From: Myxococcales bacterium
Lineage (GTDB): Bacteria > Myxococcota_A > Polyangia > Polyangiales > Ga0077539
NCBI GenBank assembly: GCA_013298625.1
Contig: JAAFIF010000024.1
Span: 40,921 to 104,920 of the forward strand
Direction: 5' to 3'
DNA: 64,000 bases
Shown here: positions 46,266 to 55,420 of the stretch, in pieces
How positions within the stretch are numbered: the stretch's first letter is position 1
Layout: each line of letters begins with the position of its first letter
Translations under genes and position numbers: made by a program
The notes under the pieces: generated by a model
What the model saw: only the letters and a program-made list of their open reading frames with translations
Told to the model about the DNA's origin: nothing
The model's database searches: none

Positions 46266-49025
46266 TCACCACTCGAGCTCGAGCTCGACCGGCGCGTCCT
46301 CGAACGCGCGCTCGAAATCCGCCCGCGCCACGGGCGACGCCCCCGTGCGAAGCCCGAGCACAAACGACACGCTCGCGCCCCGCTCGCACGTCAGCGACGG
46401 CAGCGGCCGAGGCCGAAGCCCCCGCTCGTCGAGCGCCATCACCGCGCGCACCATGCGCCCTTCGACGAACCCTCGCGCCTTCGCGACGCTCGTCGGTCGC
46501 TCGTCGTTCGCGTGCACGCGCACCGTCACCGCGTGCTTCGACGCCTCGGTGATCGGCTCGTCCACGCGGTCGAGCGCCCCCTTCATCGCCAGCGCGCGCG
46601 CCCGCGACACCTCGTCCCGCCAGTGCGATCGCGTCGACGGCGTCATCGATCGCGTCACGTTGCGCAACGGGCTCGACGGCGCGAGCACCGGAAGCACGTC
46701 CCGCGCAGAGCGAACCCAGCTCCCGACCGGCCCCAGCGACACCGCGCTCTCGCCGCCCCAGCCCGCGAAGTGCTCGAAGAACGCCGCGAACGCCGCTTCG
46801 TCATCACTGGCGCGCGAGCGAATCGCCGACGACGCCGCGAGCACCGCGTACGCGAGCCCGCCCATCCAGCCGTACGCCTGGCCCGCGATCTGCCGCGCCC
46901 GCGCCCAGCGCTTCACGCGCCGCACCAGCGTTGAATACGTGTGCGTAACCCCCGCGCGCTCGACCGCCGCCCGCAGCGCCTGCGCGTCCATCGCCGAGAG
47001 CAACGCGCGACGCGAGTCCGGATCGACCGAGTCCAGGTCGGACTCTGTGTAGTGCGCAGGACCGCGACGCTCTTCGCGCGCGGGTCGCGACGCGCGCTGC
47101 AGGTCCACGTCGACGCCGTCCACCACGCACCTCACGATGGGAACGGTCGCGCTCTCGATCACCTGCACCCGCTCGACGCCCGCGATCCGTTCGAGCGCCG
47201 CCGCCGCCTCGTCGTAGAAGAGCGCGGGCTCGCACCACGACGGCACCACCGCGAGCAGGTCGAGGTCGCTCTCGTCGTCCGCGGCGCCCATCGCGTGGCT
47301 GCCGATCGGCCAGACCACCTCGGCCTCGCCCTCGCCCAACATCGACGCGATCCCTTCGTTGATCACGCTCGCCGCGTGCGTTCGCCGGGCCTCGGCGTCG
47401 CGGCCGATCGCGAAGCGCGCCAGCGGGACCATCGACGACGACTCGGCCCGAGCGAGCCACACGAGCTCGCGCGCCGTCCATCGACGGCCCTCGAAGCGCT
47501 CAGCGAGCGAGCGCTCGAGCTGCTGCAGCGCCCGGTCCCCCTTCGCTCCTCGCGCGACGGTGATGTGCGCCGCGAACCCCTCGCGCTCGAAGCACGTCGC
47601 GAGCTCGGGCGTCGCGCGCAACGCGCGCTCGATCGACGCGAGCCCTGCGCTCTCGACGCTCAAGAACACGACGCGCTCGCGAGCGTTTTCGAAGTGCCCC
47701 GCGCCGCGGATCACCAGCTCGATCGGGTCGCGTTCGGACAAGAGCGAGCGCAGGAGCTCCGTCACGCTGCGGCGGTCCGGCCGCGCGACCCACGGGTGCA
47801 TCAGCGTCACGTGCGCCGGCCAGCGATCGGCGCTGTCGTCGTGCTGCTTGCGAACGGGCTCGATGTCCCGCGCGAGCTCGTCGCTCAGCAGCGCGACCAG
47901 CGCCGCGCTCGGGTCCCGCTCGAACGGCGCGCTCGGCGCAGCGAAGGTCGACTCGATCTCGACGCGCAGCGCCCAGTGATCGGACGCATACAGCGCTCGC
48001 TCGGCGTCGAGCGCCTCGGGCGCGAGCACCGCGGCGCGCCCCACGGTCAGCGCGTTGTCCGACGATCGCACCCACACGCGATCGAGCCTGCGCGCTGCGC
48101 CCTGGCGACTCGCGTGCGCGGCGAGCGCGTTGCGCGCGGGCTCCCAGGTGTCACCGCGCCCCTGCCCCGCGAGCCTCCACGCGTCCGCGAAGCCCGAGAG
48201 CTCGTCGGAGAAATCCGACTCGTCGCCCTCGTTGAAGTCTCCGGCGATGACCGTGGTGAGCGCCCTCGCCTCGTCGAGCGACGCGACCAGGCTGCGCAGG
48301 TACGCGCGCCGGAGGTCCCTCGAATCACGAGCCCAATCGCTGGGCAAATGAACGCCCGCCACGACGGCCGGCCCCGTCGCGTGCTCGACCCCGAGCGCGA
48401 TCGCGCTCTTGTGCGACGAGAACCGAAGGGCCCCCGCCCAGCGCACGGGGAGCCGCGAGAGCAAGAGCACCGACTGCGCGCTGTCCTGCGCGAGCGCGTG
48501 CGAGAGGTCATAAGCGCTGTTGATGACCTCGCTCTCTGCCATTCGTCGCGCGAATGCCCCGGTGACCTCTTGCAGCACGACCACGTCTGCGTCGGCCTGC
48601 GCGATGGTCGCGATCAGCGCGTCGAACCGCCGCGGATCACCCAGGTGCGCGGGCACGTGCTGCTCGTCGAGGACGTTGAACGTGAGGACGCTGAGCGATC
48701 CGTCGCGCGCGCGCTTGTCTCCGCTCGCGTCTGCGCGACGAACGGGGTCGATCCGCGACCAGCGCGTGTACGAAGGCCATCGAACGGCGGACGCTACGGC
48801 GTCGGGCGCGACGCGATCGAGCCCGGTGCGCCGGTCCCAGACGACGGCGCGGCCGCGGCGAAGGTAGAGCACGCGGTGCCAGGGGATCTCTCCGTCGGGG
48901 ACGAACGCGACCAGCGCGAGCTCTTTGGGCGCGCCGCCGTGGTCGTCGTAGCCGACGGAGAACTCCGCGGGATCGAAGCGCGGATCCCAGCGAATCCAGT
49001 GGTAGATCTCGCGGCTCGTTCTCAT
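46266..49025 (-). CDS. Multidomain RNA end-processing protein: MJ1316 domain, EEP nuclease, 2H phosphodiesterase, poly(A)-polymerase-like
   Basis: A 919-residue fusion. Residues 5-75 match the MJ1316/DUF504 RNA cyclic-group end-recognition domain (REIYHWIRWDPRFDPAEFSV, PWHRVLYLRRGRAVVWDR). Residues 110-357 are an endonuclease/exonuclease/phosphatase domain: LTFNVLDE, LQEV (Glu153), GVHLPSDW, GDFNEGD (262-268), SDHWALRVE (348-356). Residues 365-545 are a LigT-like 2H domain with HVTL (405-408) and HITV (487-490). Residues 560-730 are a nucleotidyltransferase with GSHAMGAADDESDLDLL (575-591) and a third acidic site DVDLQ (639-643). RRVKRWARARQIAGQAYGWM followed by GGLAYAVL (to about 729) matches the central domain of eukaryotic poly(A) polymerases. 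The remaining 190 residues are unassigned. All catalytic residues look intact. The ATG at 49025 starts at the domain boundary. Confidence 0.88.
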   Translation of the reverse strand: MRTSREIYHWIRWDPRFDPAEFSVGYDDHGGAPKELALVAFVPDGEIPWHRVLYLRRGRAVVWDRRTGLDRVAPDAVASAVRWPSYTRWSRIDPVRRADASGDKRARDGSLSVLTFNVLDEQHVPAHLGDPRRFDALIATIAQADADVVVLQEVTGAFARRMAESEVINSAYDLSHALAQDSAQSVLLLSRLPVRWAGALRFSSHKSAIALGVEHATGPAVVAGVHLPSDWARDSRDLRRAYLRSLVASLDEARALTTVIAGDFNEGDESDFSDELSGFADAWRLAGQGRGDTWEPARNALAAHASRQGAARRLDRVWVRSSDNALTVGRAAVLAPEALDAERALYASDHWALRVEIESTFAAPSAPFERDPSAALVALLSDELARDIEPVRKQHDDSADRWPAHVTLMHPWVARPDRRSVTELLRSLLSERDPIELVIRGAGHFENARERVVFLSVESAGLASIERALRATPELATCFEREGFAAHITVARGAKGDRALQQLERSLAERFEGRRWTARELVWLARAESSSMVPLARFAIGRDAEARRTHAASVINEGIASMLGEGEAEVVWPIGSHAMGAADDESDLDLLAVVPSWCEPALFYDEAAAALERIAGVERVQVIESATVPIVRCVVDGVDVDLQRASRPAREERRGPAHYTESDLDSVDPDSRRALLSAMDAQALRAAVERAGVTHTYSTLVRRVKRWARARQIAGQAYGWMGGLAYAVLAASSAIRSRASDDEAAFAAFFEHFAGWGGESAVSLGPVGSWVRSARDVLPVLAPSSPLRNVTRSMTPSTRSHWRDEVSRARALAMKGALDRVDEPITEASKHAVTVRVHANDERPTSVAKARGFVEGRMVRAVMALDERGLRPRPLPSLTCERGASVSFVLGLRTGASPVARADFERAFEDAPVELELEW

Positions 49026-49124
49026 TGGAGTGCTGCTCTGCGAAAGGGGCGCGAACGAGTGCGTCGCGAACGCGTTGCGCGCAAGGGGATCGGCCCGATC
49101 GAGGGTACGCTGCGCGCCACAACG

Positions 49125-49781
49125 ATGCGCAGAGCAGCATTCTTCGACATGGACCGCACCCTCTTGCTGGTCAACAGCGCCGATCGCTGGGTGCGATGGC
49201 AGGTTCGCAACGGTGAAGCGCCGCGCAGCGAGCTGCTCAAGCTCGCGAGCTGGCTCGCGCAGTACACGCTCGGAATCTTGGACGTCGAGGCGCTGGCCGA
49301 TCAGGTGGTGAGCGGCTACCGAGGCGTGTCCGAGGCGATGCTGCGCGAGAAGGTCGCGCGATGGGTGCGGGCCGAAGTGCTCTCGACGCTGAGCATGCGC
49401 GCGCGCAGCGAGCTCGACGCACGACGGTCGCGCGGAGATGTGTGCGTGCTGCTCACGAGCGCGACGCCGTACGCCGCAGAGCCCGTCGCGAGCGCCGTCG
49501 GAATCGAGCACGTCCTGTGCTCTCGGCTCGACGTGCGAGACGGACAGCTGACTGGCAAGCACCTGCGACCGCTCTGCTACGGGCACGGAAAGGTCACGCT
49601 GGCCGAGCAGTTCGCGCGCGAGCACGACGTGGACCTGGCGAGCTCGTCGTTCTTCACGGACTCGATCTCGGACCTGCCGATGCTCGAGCGCGTGGGCGAG
49701 CCGTTTGCGGTCAACCCCGACCCGCGGCTGCGGATCACCGCGCTTCGAAGGCGCTGGCCCGTGCTCTGGTGGCGGGACTGA
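49125..49781 (+). CDS. HAD-IB family phosphatase
   Basis: A 218-residue phosphatase of the phosphoserine-phosphatase-like HAD group. Motif I is FFDMDRTLLLVNS (nucleophile Asp about residue 8), motif II CVLLTSATPYAAEPVA, motif III the Lys in HGKVTLAEQFA and motif IV FFTDSISDLPMLERVG. The ending FAVNPDPRLRITALRRRWPV is typical of HAD-IB proteins such as CicA/SerB-like enzymes. The substrate may be phosphoserine or a lipid or sugar phosphate. It is divergent from the RNA-processing gene (99 bp) and ends head-on with the next gene, the two stops forming TGATCA. Confidence 0.9.
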   Translation: MRRAAFFDMDRTLLLVNSADRWVRWQVRNGEAPRSELLKLASWLAQYTLGILDVEALADQVVSGYRGVSEAMLREKVARWVRAEVLSTLSMRARSELDARRSRGDVCVLLTSATPYAAEPVASAVGIEHVLCSRLDVRDGQLTGKHLRPLCYGHGKVTLAEQFAREHDVDLASSSFFTDSISDLPMLERVGEPFAVNPDPRLRITALRRRWPVLWWRD

Positions 49782-50915
49782 TCACTCGCGCTCTTCGTCG
49801 CGACGACGACGGGACGAGAACGCGCCCGCCACGCCCATCGAGACAAACGATCCCAGCGTGGTCCAGTCGCCGACGCGCCGACGGCCGATGCGACGTGGGT
49901 CGAGGCGCTCGATGCGGACCATGGTCCAGCGGACCATTCCGCGCTCGGGGACCGACGAGTAGTCCTCGTGCAGCGGGGCGTCGCGCGCGTCGAGCTTCTC
50001 GGGAGCTCCTGCAGCAGGCGCAGGCGTAATTGCACTCGGGACGACCGAAGGCTGCTCGTCGAAGAAGAACCCGAGGTGGTTGACCACCGGGCGCTCGACC
50101 TCGCCGGTGTGGTTGACCACGCCGCCCTCGCGCTCGATGAAGAGCGCCGAGGAGCCGCCGCCGTCGAGGTTGATGGCGTTCCACGCGCCGTGCTCGCGCA
50201 GGACCTTGGCGGACTCGCGGCAGGTCATGCCTTGCGCGCTTCCTTCGCGGCCGTCGACCACGAGAAGAAACAACGTCGAGCCGTCCTGCGACAGGCCGAT
50301 CGCCGTGCGCGGGTTGCGGTAGAGCGCGTGCCTCGGGTGACGATAGCCGACGAGCTCTCCGTCTCTCAGCAGCGCGGGCGAGCCGCTCACCACCACGCTC
50401 ATCCAGCCAGGAATATCCCCGGCCTTTCGCAGCCCGCGCGAGTCGAACACCGCTGCGCGACCGCCCTCGCCGAAGCCCGCGGACGCAAAGCAGTTGAGCC
50501 GACGATCGTCGTACGTTGACCGCCACCGCGCGCCGTTGCTCACGGCCAGGCCGCACGCAGAGCGCCAGCGCGTCAGGTCGTAGTAGTTGCCGTTGATCGC
50601 GATGTCCGCGCCCGTCCGACGCGCCCACGTGCTCGTGCGCGTCCATCGGTGCCCGCCGTGGTGTGCCTCGCTCGGCAGCGCGTTGGCCTCGTCCGTCGAT
50701 CGCACCGTCAGCCCTGGCGTCGAGAGCGCGATCGTCACGAGGTGATACGCAAACGGCCCCTCGCGGTGCTCGAGGTGACGAACCCCCGGACGAACGTCGC
50801 TCCAGCGGTTGAACACCGGTGCGTTGCGGCCCGGCCGAGCGTCGGCGTCGACTGTCACAGCCGTGAGCGAAGCGAACGCAGAGAGCACGAGAGCGAAACG
50901 AACCTTGGCGGACAT
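49782..50915 (-). CDS. Exported phosphodiester glycosidase (NAGPA) family protein
   Basis: A 377-residue protein with signal peptide MSAKVRFALVLSAFASLTAV (cleavage near VDADA). Residues about 75-295 match the phosphodiester glycosidase domain: TGADIAINGNYYDL, NPRTAIGLSQDGSTLFLLVV, DGREGSAQGMTCRESAKVL and the signature WNAINLDGGGSSALFIE. The mammalian relative removes GlcNAc from lysosomal mannose-phosphate diesters, and bacterial members act on wall or exopolysaccharide phosphodiesters. After a Pro/Ala linker the C-terminus ends in a short hydrophobic stretch (TLGSFVSMGVAGAFS) and SRRRRDEERE, which resembles an anchoring tail but lacks the cysteine motif of MYXO-CTERM. ATG at 50915 fits the signal peptide. 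Confidence 0.87.
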   Translation of the reverse strand: MSAKVRFALVLSAFASLTAVTVDADARPGRNAPVFNRWSDVRPGVRHLEHREGPFAYHLVTIALSTPGLTVRSTDEANALPSEAHHGGHRWTRTSTWARRTGADIAINGNYYDLTRWRSACGLAVSNGARWRSTYDDRRLNCFASAGFGEGGRAAVFDSRGLRKAGDIPGWMSVVVSGSPALLRDGELVGYRHPRHALYRNPRTAIGLSQDGSTLFLLVVDGREGSAQGMTCRESAKVLREHGAWNAINLDGGGSSALFIEREGGVVNHTGEVERPVVNHLGFFFDEQPSVVPSAITPAPAAGAPEKLDARDAPLHEDYSSVPERGMVRWTMVRIERLDPRRIGRRRVGDWTTLGSFVSMGVAGAFSSRRRRDEERE

Positions 50916-51049
50916 GGCGACGACCTCCGTCGACACCATCGATCGCTCGAAAGCGCCGCTGTCCGCTAGTTACCTACATCGTCTCTTCGCTGCGTTTCGT
51001 CGCCTCGAACGATCGTCGCAGAGAAGTTGCAGTGGGGAGAGTGATTGCG

Positions 51050-51760
51050 TCAGCGCCCTCCGCGGGCGCGCCATACGAACGCGATGAAGTCCATCGGCGA
51101 GGGCTCGCCCCAGGCGCGGCCGCAGAAGCGAGGATCGGCGCTCACGCGGCACGCTTCGCCGAGCAAGAGCCCCGGCGCAGAGCGCAGTCCGTTGGGAGCC
51201 GTCCAGGTGCCTTGCGGGTCCCGCGCGCGGACGCCGTTCGGCCAGTACCAGGTCCCCGAGCGATGGGCGGCGACGCCGTTGGGGTAGTTCCAGTTGCCCT
51301 GCGAGTCGCGCGCGGTGATGCCAGTAGGCCAGCGCATCACGCCGGTCTCGTCGCGCGCGGTGACGCCGTTCGACCACGCCTCGCGCGGAGCGCTCCAGCC
51401 TCGGCACGCGGCGCTCATCATCTGCTCGATCATCTGCCGATGATCCGCGCGCGTCCGCGCAGGATCGACGTCGGCCATCGCCAGCATCGAGCGATAGTCC
51501 TGGCACGCAGGAGAGCGCTGCGGGCGCGGCTGCGGCTGCGGCTGAGGGTACGGTTGCGGCTGCACGACGACGATGGGCGTCGCGACCGGAGCGCACACGC
51601 TCGGCTCGATCGCGCGCAGCGAGCTGTCGTCCAAACCGCGCTGAATGAGCAGCGCGCGGGCGCGGCGCACCACCTCGCAGTCGTTGGCGCGAGCAGCGGA
51701 CGGAGCGAGCGCGAGCGCGGCGGCGAAGAGCGGAGCGAGCAGAGCCTTGTTCGTCATCAT
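51050..51760 (-). CDS. Exported protein with W-x-x-PNG repeats
   Basis: A 236-residue protein with signal peptide MMTNKALLAPLFAAALALAP (cleavage near ARA). A helical segment with paired cysteines (NDCEVVRRA, EPSVCAPV) is followed by a Pro/Gln-rich linker (YPQPQPQPRPQ) and a second helical part. Then come five tandem units of about 15-18 residues such as WSNGVTARDETG, WPTGITARDSQGN, YPNGVAAHRSGT and WPNGVRARDPQG. These resemble short beta-hairpin repeats of MORN type. The C-terminus has a further Cys pair and a Trp. Function unknown. It is divergent from nadC. Confidence 0.75.
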   Translation of the reverse strand: MMTNKALLAPLFAAALALAPSAARANDCEVVRRARALLIQRGLDDSSLRAIEPSVCAPVATPIVVVQPQPYPQPQPQPRPQRSPACQDYRSMLAMADVDPARTRADHRQMIEQMMSAACRGWSAPREAWSNGVTARDETGVMRWPTGITARDSQGNWNYPNGVAAHRSGTWYWPNGVRARDPQGTWTAPNGLRSAPGLLLGEACRVSADPRFCGRAWGEPSPMDFIAFVWRARGGR

Positions 51761-51921
51761 CGATCGCAACGACGGCCAGAGGCGCGCGGTCATTCACGGG
51801 CGCAAATGAGAAATCGTCGGTCTTTTCTGCGGCGAGAACGATCGTGCACACCGCGATGTGTGAACGTTCGTCCGCAGCCCTGTTCAACTCCGCCCGCGAG
51901 TGGTGCACGATCGACAACCTC

Positions 51922-52809
51922 ATGAGCTACCGCGACGCACTCCCCTCGCCCGCAGAACTCTCACCCATCGAGCTCGATCGCATCATCGACACCGCGCTCG
52001 CAGAGGACCTGGCGTCCGGCGACGCGACGACGCGCGCGTGCGTTCCGCGCGAAGCCAGCGCGTTTGGAAAGTTCAACGCGCGCGAGGTCATGGTGCTCGC
52101 GGGCGTCGGCGTCGCTGGCGCGGTCTTTCATCGCGTCGATCCGAGCGTGCGCTTCGTCGTTCACCACAAGGACGCAGAGCGCGTCGAGAAGGGCGCGATC
52201 GTCGCCATCGTCGAAGGCCCAGCGCACAGCGTCCTCACCGGCGAGCGCGTCGCCCTCAACCTCCTTCAACGCATGTGCGGAACGGCCTCTCGCACCCGCC
52301 AATTCGTCGACGCCATCCCCGCCGGCGCGCGCACTCGCGTCACCGACACGCGAAAGACAACGCCCGGCCTCCGCTCGCTCGAGCGCTACGCCGTGCGCTG
52401 CGGCGGAGGAATCAACCACCGCAACGACCTCGGCGCAGGCGTGCTCATCAAGGACAACCACATCGTCCTGTGCGGCGGCGTTCGGCAAGCGATCGAGCGC
52501 GCCCGCGCCAACGCCCCGCACCCGCTTCGCATCGAGTGCGAGGTCGACCGCGACGAGTACTTCGACGAGGCTGTCGCCGCGGGAGCCGACATCATCATGC
52601 TCGACAACTTCGACGACGACCACGCGCGCGCCGTGATCGCAAAGATCGAAGGCCGATCCCCGCGTCCCATCATCGAGATCTCTGGCGGCGTCACGCTCGA
52701 GCGCATGCCGAAGATCGCCGCGATCGGCGTCGACGTCGTCTCGATCGGCTCGCTCACGCACGGCGCCCGCGCCATGGACATCGGCCTCGACCTCGAACTG
52801 CGGCTGTGA
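51922..52809 (+). CDS. nadC: Nicotinate-nucleotide pyrophosphorylase (quinolinate phosphoribosyltransferase)
   Basis: Converts quinolinate and PRPP to nicotinate mononucleotide in NAD synthesis. The 295-residue protein has the family features: LAEDLASGDATTRACVP, LTGERVALNLLQRMCGTASR, TRVTDTRKTTPGLRSLERYA with the PRPP/quinolinate-binding Arg and Lys residues, VRCGGGINHRNDLGAGVLIK, DNHI, IECEVDRDEYFDEA, IIMLDNFDDD, IEISGGVTLERM and VSIGSLTHGARAMDIGLDLE. The ATG at 51922 gives MSYRDALPSPAEL; a longer GTG-initiated form is less likely. Its stop overlaps the birA start (GTGA). Confidence 0.96.
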   Translation: MSYRDALPSPAELSPIELDRIIDTALAEDLASGDATTRACVPREASAFGKFNAREVMVLAGVGVAGAVFHRVDPSVRFVVHHKDAERVEKGAIVAIVEGPAHSVLTGERVALNLLQRMCGTASRTRQFVDAIPAGARTRVTDTRKTTPGLRSLERYAVRCGGGINHRNDLGAGVLIKDNHIVLCGGVRQAIERARANAPHPLRIECEVDRDEYFDEAVAAGADIIMLDNFDDDHARAVIAKIEGRSPRPIIEISGGVTLERMPKIAAIGVDVVSIGSLTHGARAMDIGLDLELRL

Positions 52810-53615
52810 CCGACGACGAGGCCAGGCTCGCTGAAGAGCGCGCGGCGTTCGAGGCCCTCGCCCGCGACGGCGCAGCAGGGACGCGCTGGATCGCGAAGCG
52901 CTTCGAGTATCGAGACGCCACGGATTCGACCAACGACGACGCCCGCGCCGCAGCGCGCGAGGGCGCCGCGCACGGGACCACCATCCTCGCCGAGTCGCAG
53001 CGCGCTGGCCGCGGCCGACGCGGACGCGCGTGGCACTCGCCGCTCGGCAGCAACCTCTACCTCTCGGTGCTCTTGCGCCCGCGCATCGCCGTGGCCGACG
53101 CGCCGCTGCTCACGCTCGTCACCGGCCTCGCCGTCGCGCGAGCGTGCGATCGCTTCGTCTCGCCCGAGAGCGTGACGGTGAAGTGGCCCAACGACGTGCG
53201 AGTTCACCGCAAGAAAGTCGCGGGAATCCTCGTCGAAGGCTCGGTCCGCGGCGACCAGCTCGACTCGGCCGTCGTCGGCCTCGGGCTCAACGTCCACCCG
53301 CGCCCATGGCCCGAGGAGCTCCGAGACAAAGCCACTTGCCTCGGCGCCCACTGCGACGGGCGCGTCACCCGTCCCGCCGCGCTGCTCGCGGTGCTCGAAG
53401 AGCTCGAGCTCGCCGTGGACAAGCTCTTGCTCGGCGGCTCGTCGCGCGACGCCCTCGTGCGCGCGCTGCGAGCCCGCTGCGACACCCTCGGAGCCCGCGT
53501 CACGATCGACGGCGTCACGGGGGTCGCCAGGGACCTCGGCGACGACGGCGCGCTGCTCGTCGAGCGCGAGGACGGTTCGCTCACCGCCGTGCGCGCCGGA
53601 GAAATTACAGAGTGA
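52806..53615 (+). CDS. birA: Biotin--[acetyl-CoA-carboxylase] ligase
   Basis: Activates biotin as biotinyl-AMP and attaches it to the acetyl-CoA carboxylase carrier protein. The 269-residue protein has EYRDATDSTNDDARAAAREG, the biotin/ATP loop ESQRAGRGRRGRAWHSPLGS (GRGRRGR), LYLSVLLRP, VTVKWPNDVRVHRKKVAGIL with the catalytic KWPND, VVGLGLNVHP and a C-terminal SH3-like domain. It lacks the N-terminal helix-turn-helix of E. coli BirA, so it is a class I ligase without repressor function. It begins at a GTG that overlaps the nadC stop by four bases. Confidence 0.95.
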   Translation: MTDDEARLAEERAAFEALARDGAAGTRWIAKRFEYRDATDSTNDDARAAAREGAAHGTTILAESQRAGRGRRGRAWHSPLGSNLYLSVLLRPRIAVADAPLLTLVTGLAVARACDRFVSPESVTVKWPNDVRVHRKKVAGILVEGSVRGDQLDSAVVGLGLNVHPRPWPEELRDKATCLGAHCDGRVTRPAALLAVLEELELAVDKLLLGGSSRDALVRALRARCDTLGARVTIDGVTGVARDLGDDGALLVEREDGSLTAVRAGEITE

Positions 53616-53627
53616 CCCGCGGTCACT
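53611..53627. repeat. Palindrome spanning two convergent stop codons
   Basis: AGTGACC-cgc-GGTCACT, a perfect 7-bp stem with a 3-nt centre. It includes the birA TGA (53613-53615) and the complementary TCA stop of the LRR gene (53623-53625). May form a small terminator hairpin in either direction. Confidence 0.75.
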
Positions 53628-55368
53628 GCTGCTGCGACACGAAGTCGAAGTACCAGCGCACGTCCTTCTCGGTCTCCATCCATCGCGACATCGTGTGATC
53701 CAGCGCGTCGCAGTAGCGCAGGTCGAGCGACGCGAGCCAGGTCATCGTGCGGAGGTTCTGCACGGTCTTCAGCGCGCGCGAGCCGTTGAAGCTCAGGGTC
53801 GCGAGCGATCGGCACTGCTCGATGCCCGACGCGTCCGCAAACGAATCGCAGCCAGAAATGCTCAGCGTTCGCAGCTGGCTCAGCTTGGAAAGCCACCGCG
53901 CCGAGCGCAGCGCGGGCAGCGTAAACAGCGTGAGCTCTTCGACGCTCGCGAGCGCCCCGACGCGCTGGATCTCGGCTTCGCTTAGCTTCGGCAGGTCGAT
54001 CAACGAGAGAGAGCGGACGTTGCGCAGCGACTCGACAGCGGCGATCGACGCGATCGACGGCATGTACGTCACCGTCAGTCGCCGCAGATTGGACAGGGAT
54101 TCGACGCCGTCGAGCGTGGCGAGCGTCTCGTCCGAGCTCACGCCGAAGAACACGAGCGCGGGGCGAGCGGCGAGCGGCGCCAGCGTCGCGAGCTGCGTGC
54201 GGTTGAGCGAGAGCTCCTCGAGCTGCTCGAGCGCTTCGACGCCGTCGAGCGCGCGGAGCTGCGGCCCCGACACCGAGAGCGAGCGCAGCGCGCGCAGCGG
54301 CGCGAGCGAGCGAAGATCGCCCTCTGGCGAGACGTCGTCGCCCAGGAATAGCGAAGTCACGCCGACGAGCGATCGGACGGCGTCGCGTCCGCAGCCGACC
54401 TCCGAGAGCGTGACCTCGGTGAGCGACGGGACCGTCGAGAGCGCGCTCACGTCGGCGAGCGCAGGGCACGCCGTCACCTCGACCACGGAGAGCGACGGGT
54501 GCGCCTTCACGAACGCGAGGCTCTTCAACTTGTTGAGCAGCCACAGCCGCAAGGTCTTCAGACACGCGTGCGACGCGAGCGCGGCGACCGACGTGAGCGC
54601 GCAGCGCTCGAGCTCGAGTCGCTCGAGCGACGGGAGCTGCGATGGCGGCGGCAGCACCAGCTCTTTGGCCTTCGAGCTTCGAACGACCAGCGTCTGCAGC
54701 GACGGGCACGTGATGGACGCAAACGAATCGGGGCTCATCGCGGCCACGTGCAGCGTCACCGTCCGGAGCTTCGTCGCGCCGTCGAGCGAGAGCCGCTCGA
54801 GCTTCGTGGCGTCTGCGAGCGAGAGCTCTTCGAGCCCGACGTCGGAGGACAGCTCGACGGACGCCACCGCCTTGCACTCTTGCAGGTTGAGCTCGCGCAG
54901 CGCCGGAAGGGCCGAGAGCGCGACCTCGCGCAGGGCCTTGGACTCGGCGATGACCAACGTCGTGAGCGCGGGCAGCCCGTGCAGCTCCGCGCGAACGAGC
55001 AGCGGCGGCGCCCCGATGTGCAGCTCGGTGAGCGCGGGCAGCGCGCTGAAGGCGTCGAGGCGCGTGAGCTTGGGCTTCCACAGGTCGATCTTGCGCAGCG
55101 CGTCGAGCGAGCCCGTGCGCCGAAGCGCGAGCCACGCGAGGTCTTCGCGCGCCTCGGCGCTGACGTGCTTGGTGATGGTCTTGCCGATCTTCAGCGTCGC
55201 TCGATAGTCCCCGCGCTCGTCGCAGTCGATCGTCGTGCCTTCGCAGAGCGCGCCCCACGCGTCGCGCTCGTCGAGCTTCGCGATCGCCGCTGAAATGTCG
55301 GCTTCGTCCGTCGAGAGCAAGAGCGATTCGATCCCGCTCAGCCAGTCTTCTTGCGTGCGCTTCGCCAT
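53623..55368 (-). CDS. Leucine-rich repeat protein, cytosolic
   Basis: A 581-residue protein with no signal peptide or membrane helix. After about 90 N-terminal residues it consists of some 20 leucine-rich repeats of 21-24 residues, for example LPALTELHIGAPPLL, LPALRELNLQECKAV, LEQLEELSLNRTQLA and LSNLRRLTVTYMPSI. This is a solenoid used for protein-protein binding. The C-terminal cap ends WMETEKDVRWYFDFVSQQQ. It lies 52 nt downstream of the sigma factor gene in the same orientation, so it may be part of that operon. Function otherwise unknown. Confidence 0.85.
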   Translation of the reverse strand: MAKRTQEDWLSGIESLLLSTDEADISAAIAKLDERDAWGALCEGTTIDCDERGDYRATLKIGKTITKHVSAEAREDLAWLALRRTGSLDALRKIDLWKPKLTRLDAFSALPALTELHIGAPPLLVRAELHGLPALTTLVIAESKALREVALSALPALRELNLQECKAVASVELSSDVGLEELSLADATKLERLSLDGATKLRTVTLHVAAMSPDSFASITCPSLQTLVVRSSKAKELVLPPPSQLPSLERLELERCALTSVAALASHACLKTLRLWLLNKLKSLAFVKAHPSLSVVEVTACPALADVSALSTVPSLTEVTLSEVGCGRDAVRSLVGVTSLFLGDDVSPEGDLRSLAPLRALRSLSVSGPQLRALDGVEALEQLEELSLNRTQLATLAPLAARPALVFFGVSSDETLATLDGVESLSNLRRLTVTYMPSIASIAAVESLRNVRSLSLIDLPKLSEAEIQRVGALASVEELTLFTLPALRSARWLSKLSQLRTLSISGCDSFADASGIEQCRSLATLSFNGSRALKTVQNLRTMTWLASLDLRYCDALDHTMSRWMETEKDVRWYFDFVSQQQ

Positions 55369-55420
55369 GTCGTCTGGCGGTTTCGCACCAACGGCGCAGC
55401 GCGCACAACTGAACGCCGCG

